A stretch of 64,000 bases of DNA from Sporomusaceae bacterium UBA7701 (GTDB lineage Bacteria > Bacillota > Negativicutes > Sporomusales > UBA7701): the NCBI GenBank assembly GCA_002482545.1, contig DLGF01000009.1, forward strand, positions 124,001 to 188,000, in the 5' to 3' direction. Positions 60,346 through 64,000 of the stretch are shown piece after piece (the first letter of the stretch is position 1; every line of letters starts with the position of its first letter). The notes beneath the pieces are model-generated. The model saw only the letters and a program-made list of their open reading frames with translations, had not been told where the DNA came from and did not search any database. The position numbers and the translations under genes were made by a program.

Positions 60346-61581
60346 TTACCGGTACGCCTTGAGAACCAGTGACGCGTTATGCCCGCCGAAACCGAAAGAA
60401 TTCGTGAGGGCATGAACAAGCTTTGCCGCCGTTCCCTGATTGGGCACATAGTTCAGGTCGCATTCCGGGTCGGGTTCGGCGTAGTTGATCGTCGGCGGCA
60501 GAAAGCCTTCCTTCAAGGCATAGGCGGTAATAATCGTCTCAACCGCCCCGGCGGCCCCCAGCAGATGCCCGGTCATCGATTTGGTGGAACTTACGGCCAG
60601 GCGCTGGGCGTGCGCTCCAAAAACAGCTTTGATGGCGGTGGTTTCGGTTTTGTCGTTCAGTTCCGTCGAAGTTCCATGGGCATTAATATACTGGATATCG
60701 GCGGGACTTAGGCCCGCGTCCGCCAGAGCGAGCCGCATGCACGCGGCGGCTCCTTCGCCGCCGGGAGCGGGGGCGGTGATATGGTGGGCGTCGTTGGTAC
60801 AGCCGTACCCCACTACCTCGGCGAGGATATCCGCGCCGCGGTTTACGGCATGATCGAGCTCTTCCAGGACCAAAACCCCTGCTCCCTCTCCCATTATAAA
60901 CCCATCCCGGTTGGAATCAAACGGCCGGCAAGCAGTGGCGGCGTCCGGATTGGCGGTCATCGTCCTGCTGGCGCAGAACCCGGCCATACCTAGCCGGGTG
61001 ATGGGCGCTTCCGCCCCGCCGGCGATCATAATATCCGCCGCATCCTGCTGGATGCTCCGGCAGGCGTCGCCAATGGCGTTCGCCGACGAAGAACAGGCGG
61101 TGACGACGCACTCGACAAACCCCGTAATGCCGTACTTGATGGCAATCATCCCGGCGGCCATATTGGGCAGCATCATCGGCACCATAAAAGGGCTGACCCG
61201 GTCGGCGCCCTTTTCCAATAGCACCCGGTGCTGGCTCTCCAGCGTTTCCAGTCCGCCGATGCCCGTACCCAGAATGATGCCCGTCCGTCCCCGGCTGACG
61301 GCTCCGTCCGGCAGTCCCGCCGTTTCGAGCGCCAGTTGCGTGGCGGCAACGGCGTACTGGGTGAACCGGTCCATCCGTTTGGCCTCTTTTTTCTCCATAT
61401 ACAGGCCAGGTTCGAAATCCTTGATTTCCGCGGCGACCTTGGTGGGAAAGTCCTCGACATCAATCCTTTCAATCCGGCTGATGCCCGATTTTCCGCTTCT
61501 TACGGCCCGCCAAAGGGGCTCGGCTCCCACTCCCAGCGAAGTAACCGCTCCCCTCCCGGTTATAACTACCCGTCTTTTCAT
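60346..61581 (-). CDS. fabF: Beta-ketoacyl-ACP synthase II
   Basis: Condensing enzyme of fatty acid elongation, 411 residues. Seen: RRVVITGRGAVTSLG start, nucleophile C163 in VVTACSSSANAIGDA, the catalytic histidines in YINAHGTSTELND and KSMTGHLLGAAGAVE, and closing NSFGFGGHNASLVLK. ATG at 61581 with AGGAGG 6 bases upstream; an upstream in-frame start has no conserved sequence. It lies alone rather than in a fab cluster, so it may be a second copy used for a special purpose; that is inference. Confidence 0.95.
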   Translation of the reverse strand: MKRRVVITGRGAVTSLGVGAEPLWRAVRSGKSGISRIERIDVEDFPTKVAAEIKDFEPGLYMEKKEAKRMDRFTQYAVAATQLALETAGLPDGAVSRGRTGIILGTGIGGLETLESQHRVLLEKGADRVSPFMVPMMLPNMAAGMIAIKYGITGFVECVVTACSSSANAIGDACRSIQQDAADIMIAGGAEAPITRLGMAGFCASRTMTANPDAATACRPFDSNRDGFIMGEGAGVLVLEELDHAVNRGADILAEVVGYGCTNDAHHITAPAPGGEGAAACMRLALADAGLSPADIQYINAHGTSTELNDKTETTAIKAVFGAHAQRLAVSSTKSMTGHLLGAAGAVETIITAYALKEGFLPPTINYAEPDPECDLNYVPNQGTAAKLVHALTNSFGFGGHNASLVLKAYR

Positions 61582-61810
61582 ATCTGTTCCTCCTAATTTC
61601 TTCTGTTTATTTTGCATTTTCCCCAAGGAGCGCTTCCACTCCCGCGGGCGAGCGGGCCTTGGTCCTGAACCCTTACTAACTGTAGCACATGCCTTTCCGC
61701 AAAAATGAACAGCGATTGCTTTTGGCAAGAAATAGAATCCCGTCTTCCCGCAGCACCGCACAGGCGCAACAGCCGGTTATATTTACATAAAATCAAATCA
61801 TATAAATGAA

Positions 61811-61835
61811 AAAGCCGCTGAGTATCAGCGGCTTT
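61811..61835 (-). terminator. Intrinsic terminator after DUF1508-like gene
   Basis: Perfect 11-bp stem AAAGCCGCTGA / TCAGCGGCTTT, 3-base loop, followed on the minus strand by TTCATTT after UUUUU. A second stem, GGCTGACA / TGTCAGCC (61893-61915), overlaps the stop codon. Confidence 0.85.
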
Positions 61836-61909
61836 CCTGTTCCTGACTTTCTATTGCTATGGGCAAGCAAGGGGGCTGCCCCTTGCCGGCCAGGCTGACA
61901 TTCTGCCTG

Positions 61910-62068
61910 TCAGCCCATATATCCTGAATGCTTGGCATGGGCCAGGCAATCGGCCTTATTTACATAGCCCGGGGAGTATTCAATAAGCTTGCCGGTAAAC
62001 GTTGTGCGCTTCCACCGCCAGTTGCCCTGCGAGTCCTGATAAAACCACCAAAAATCTTTGCTTTTCAT
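61910..62068 (-). CDS. DUF1508/YegP-like small protein (single module)
   Basis: 52 residues. Sequence DFWWFYQDSQGNWRWKRTTFTGKLIEYSPGYVNKADCLAHAKHSGY follows the YegP/DUF1508 pattern (F-Y-D-x-GxWRWR ... NGK-I-S-GY-NKADC), usually found as two tandem modules; here only one is present. ATG at 62068 has AGGAGG 5 bases upstream, an excellent site. Family function is unknown. Monocistronic, with strong hairpins after it. Confidence 0.75.
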   Translation of the reverse strand: MKSKDFWWFYQDSQGNWRWKRTTFTGKLIEYSPGYVNKADCLAHAKHSGYMG

Positions 62069-62443
62069 GTCTTCCTCCTTACTGCAGCGCGAGTCCGACC
62101 AACTGTGGGCCAAAAGGCGCTTCGCGTCATCCAAAGTCAGTTTCTACCGGGAAATCCGCAAAGTTATGCGCTATGCGCCAGTCGGAAACTACCGTAAAGA
62201 AACTTCATGGCAGAACGGTCAATGGATAATTAATTAAATTATTTTATCAATATTATTTTACACTATTAGATTAAAATTAGCAATAATCCAATAGGATTAA
62301 TCATTTCCCCAGGCAGGCTTAAACGGCAAAACCTAAGGAAAACCGCCCGCCGCCGCCCCCTCTCTCCGTCAGGCTAATAATTTACCGCTCCCTCTTCCGG
62401 GCCGGCGGCCAAAATGCCGCCCGGGCACCTCGCGCCTCGGTCC
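62069..62443. other. Intergenic region with AT-rich core, no gene seen
   Basis: 375 bp between the small DUF1508-like gene and metA. Positions about 62220-62305 are markedly AT-rich compared with the rest of the window. TTGATA (minus strand) and similar elements occur, but no clear promoter. No terminator with a U tract is visible after metA. Confidence 0.5.
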
Positions 62444-63388
62444 CTACCGTTTGGGAGCAAGGCTCTGGGCTCTCTCAAGCGCCGTCAGATCGAAGGGAGT
62501 TTCCTGATAGACGTAGTAATTGAGCCAATTGGCGAATAAGAGGCTCGCGGCGCCCCGCCAGCTGACCACCGGGGGACGGGCGGGATTGTCTCCGGGATAA
62601 TAATTGTAAGGGACCTGGATCGGAAGCCCTAAAGACGCGTCGCGATCATATTCGGCCTTGAGCGTCAAGGAGTCGTATTCCGAGTGGCCGGTAAGAAAAA
62701 ACTGCCGGCGGCCGATGTCGGCCACGGCGTAAACTCCGGATAATTCAGACTCGGAAAGGATTTCGAGAACCGGAATTTTCTCGATATCTTCCCGCCGGAT
62801 TTCGGTATGGCGCGAATGCGGGACGTGAAACACATCGTCGAAGCCGCGGAACAGCTTGTCGTGCTTGGCAAGAACTCTATGGGGGAAAATGCCGAACATC
62901 TTCTGCGGCAACTCATATTTGGGGACGCCGTAGTGGTAGTAAAGGCCGGCCTGCGCCCCCCAGCAGATATGCAGGGTGGAAAAGGCGTGAGTTTGGCTCC
63001 ACTCCAGGATTTCGCAGAGTTCTTTCCAGTAGGCCACCTGTTCGAAGGGAAGCTGTTCCACCGGCGCTCCGGTAATGACCATTCCGTCGTAGTTCCGCGA
63101 CCGGACGTCGTCGAAGGTTTCGTAAAACTTTATGAGGTGCTCCTGGGGAGTATTAGTCGGCGCATAGCTGGCTGTGTAAATAAAGTCCACTTCCACCTGC
63201 AGCGGCGAATTCCCCAGCAGGCGGAGCAACTGAGTCTCGGTGACGATCTTGGTGGGCATGAGATTGAGCAGCAGAAGCTTAAGCGGTCGAATATCCTGGG
63301 TGTAAGCGCGATTTTCGTACATCACGAAGATGTTTTCTCCTTCGAGAATGCTGGTCGCCGGCAAATTGTCCGGAATCTTGATCGGCAT
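62444..63388 (-). CDS. metA: Homoserine O-acyltransferase MetA (acetyl-type by residue 111)
   Basis: First committed enzyme of methionine synthesis, acylating homoserine; 314 residues. Seen: LLLLNLMPTKIVTETQLLRLLGN, nucleophile Cys in LHICWGAQAGLYYHYGV, and His/Glu of the triad in GHSEYD. The acyl-CoA-determining position 111 is Glu in ITGAPVEQLPFE, as in acetyl-CoA-using MetA of Bacillus cereus, whereas succinyl-type enzymes have Gly; so acetyl-CoA is the predicted donor. ATG at 63388 follows GGAAGAGG. Controlled by the SAM riboswitch directly upstream. Confidence 0.95.
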   Translation of the reverse strand: MPIKIPDNLPATSILEGENIFVMYENRAYTQDIRPLKLLLLNLMPTKIVTETQLLRLLGNSPLQVEVDFIYTASYAPTNTPQEHLIKFYETFDDVRSRNYDGMVITGAPVEQLPFEQVAYWKELCEILEWSQTHAFSTLHICWGAQAGLYYHYGVPKYELPQKMFGIFPHRVLAKHDKLFRGFDDVFHVPHSRHTEIRREDIEKIPVLEILSESELSGVYAVADIGRRQFFLTGHSEYDSLTLKAEYDRDASLGLPIQVPYNYYPGDNPARPPVVSWRGAASLLFANWLNYYVYQETPFDLTALERAQSLAPKR

Positions 63389-63453
63389 AACGTTCCTCTT
63401 CCTTCCCTAGTCGTAACTGCCTCCTACCGATCTCGCCCAGACGACGGAAATAT

Positions 63454-63483
63454 AAAAAAAACCCTTTCCGAGGAAAGGGTTTT
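63454..63483 (-). terminator. Regulatory terminator of SAM riboswitch
   Basis: Stem AAAACCCTTTCC / GGAAAGGGTTTT followed on the minus strand by eight U, between the S-box aptamer and metA. Confidence 0.93.
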
Positions 63484-63493
63484 ATGTTCTTTC

Positions 63494-63594
63494 CTCTCAT
63501 CTGCCAGGATTTCTCCTGCTGGATTTAGCACCACTGCGTTTCCGCCGGTTGCCGGGTGTCATCGGGCCAGTCCCTCGACCTCTCTCGATAAGAG
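63494..63594 (-). promoter_or_regulatory. SAM-I riboswitch (S-box)
   Basis: Minus strand: P1 CTCTTATC with GATGAGAG, then AGAGAGGTCGAGGGACTGGC, CCGATGACACCCGGCAACC, GTGGTGCTAAATCC: all S-box signature blocks in order. Turns metA off when S-adenosylmethionine is plentiful. Confidence 0.97.
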
Positions 63595-63617
63595 TGTTAC
63601 ATATGATATTGTATTGG

Positions 63618-63647
63618 ATGGTAACACAGGAACGTCCCGGGTGTCAA
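63618..63647 (-). promoter_or_regulatory. Promoter of metA leader
   Basis: Minus strand TTGACA (63647-63642), 18-bp spacer, TACCAT (63623-63618), about 25 bp before the riboswitch. Confidence 0.65.
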
Positions 63648-63671
63648 GAGCCGCAATCCATTTTCTTGTGT

Positions 63672-64000
63672 TTAGCCGGCGGAAGTCTGGCCCGGCCCAT
63701 AGCGGAGCGAGTCATCCTCCGCAGGGGCCACGATCCGGCTGGTCACCACGCCGGCCACCATGGCGTCGCTGACATTGAGCGCCGTCCGCCCCATGTCGAT
63801 GAGCGGCTCAATCGCGATCAGCAGGCCGACGATGCCCACCGGCAAGCCCAGCGTGGACAAAACCAGCAGTGCGGCAAAAGTGGCGCCGCCGCCCACCCCG
63901 GCTATGCCGAAAGACCCGAGAGCAACCACCAGGACAAGCTTTATCAGGAAGACCGGCTCCAGAGGATTGATGCCGACCGTAGGGGCGACCATGACTGCCA
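63672..64000 (-). CDS. C-terminal part of a Na+-dependent L-cystine/dicarboxylate symporter (TcyP-like)
   Basis: The last 109 codons of a gene that begins outside the window. Seen: AVMVAPTVGINPLEPVFL, then SFGIAGVGGGATFAALLVLSTLGLPV and IEPLIDMGRTALNVSDAMVAGVVTSRI, the C-terminal helical hairpin and TM8 of the DAACS family; GVGGGATFA in place of GVPGGG points to the TcyP/YdjN cystine branch rather than glutamate carriers. Its stop lies 25 bp before the metA -35 box, so sulfur-amino-acid uptake and methionine synthesis genes are adjacent. Specificity is inferred from branch features. Confidence 0.8.
   Translation of the reverse strand, partial: AVMVAPTVGINPLEPVFLIKLVLVVALGSFGIAGVGGGATFAALLVLSTLGLPVGIVGLLIAIEPLIDMGRTALNVSDAMVAGVVTSRIVAPAEDDSLRYGPGQTSAG

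Overview
The window is GC-rich (roughly mid-to-high 50s % by eye), densely coded, and free of insertion sequences, phage genes, CRISPR arrays and tRNA/rRNA genes. The mixture points to a diderm, anaerobic Firmicute of the Negativicutes (Sporomusa-like): a tripartite RND efflux pump and other outer-membrane-style traits sit beside Firmicute features (FMN, SAM and ZTP riboswitches with intrinsic terminators, an ECF riboflavin transporter, FeoA/FeoB, CheV, a CBO0543-type membrane protein, S-box metA) and anaerobic metabolism (pyruvate:ferredoxin oxidoreductase, rubrerythrin, bacterioferritin). The taxon is an inference from gene content; no rRNA is present.

Layout. 1-1.75 kb: feoA-feoB behind a promoter with a Fur-like box. 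1.9-7.15 kb: tetR - membrane fusion lipoprotein - RND pump operon with a perfect dyad at the tetR promoter. 7.3-8.2 kb: a frameshifted FkbM methyltransferase pseudogene. 8.4-17.9 kb: a D-aminopeptidase/dipeptide ABC transporter operon (dppA-B-C-D-F, a DUF4438 gene, binding protein) read from a sigma-54 promoter, with its enhancer-binding protein gene immediately upstream and two tandem dyads between them. 18-23.4 kb: phosphodiesterase, small membrane protein, pyruvate:ferredoxin oxidoreductase. 23.4-28.8 kb: cupin remnant, DUF1259 protein, papain-like peptidase, and a second sigma-54 unit (activator, promoter, dyad, two small paralogous membrane proteins and a 68-residue protein). 28.8-40.3 kb: methyltransferase, amino acid permease, XRE-cupin regulator, diguanylate cyclase, nitroreductase, RluA-type synthase, PHP phosphoesterase, Fsr-like exporter, TSUP exporter, HD-GYP protein.

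40-43.6 kb holds a two-component system with an exported triple-repeat protein and a small exported protein; both target promoters share one architecture (two 7-bp direct repeats 11 bp apart, exactly 10 bp from the -10 box), so they look like one regulon. 43.9-49.5 kb: CAP-domain protein, then a beta-keto acid cleavage enzyme / class III aminotransferase pair with an RpiR regulator and an OFA-family transporter whose leader carries two tandem ZTP riboswitches, each with its own terminator. 50-56 kb: divergent MocR regulator and aminotransferase, then a large receiver / PEP-synthase-ATP-grasp fusion. 56-64 kb: FMN riboswitch-ribU, cheV, bfr-rbr, an AraC regulator, fabF, a DUF1508-like small protein, SAM-riboswitch metA (acetyl-type by residue 111) and the end of a cystine-type symporter.

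The strongest new observations are regulatory: the two-component direct-repeat regulon, the tandem ZTP riboswitches, and two complete sigma-54 circuits with identifiable promoters and enhancer dyads.
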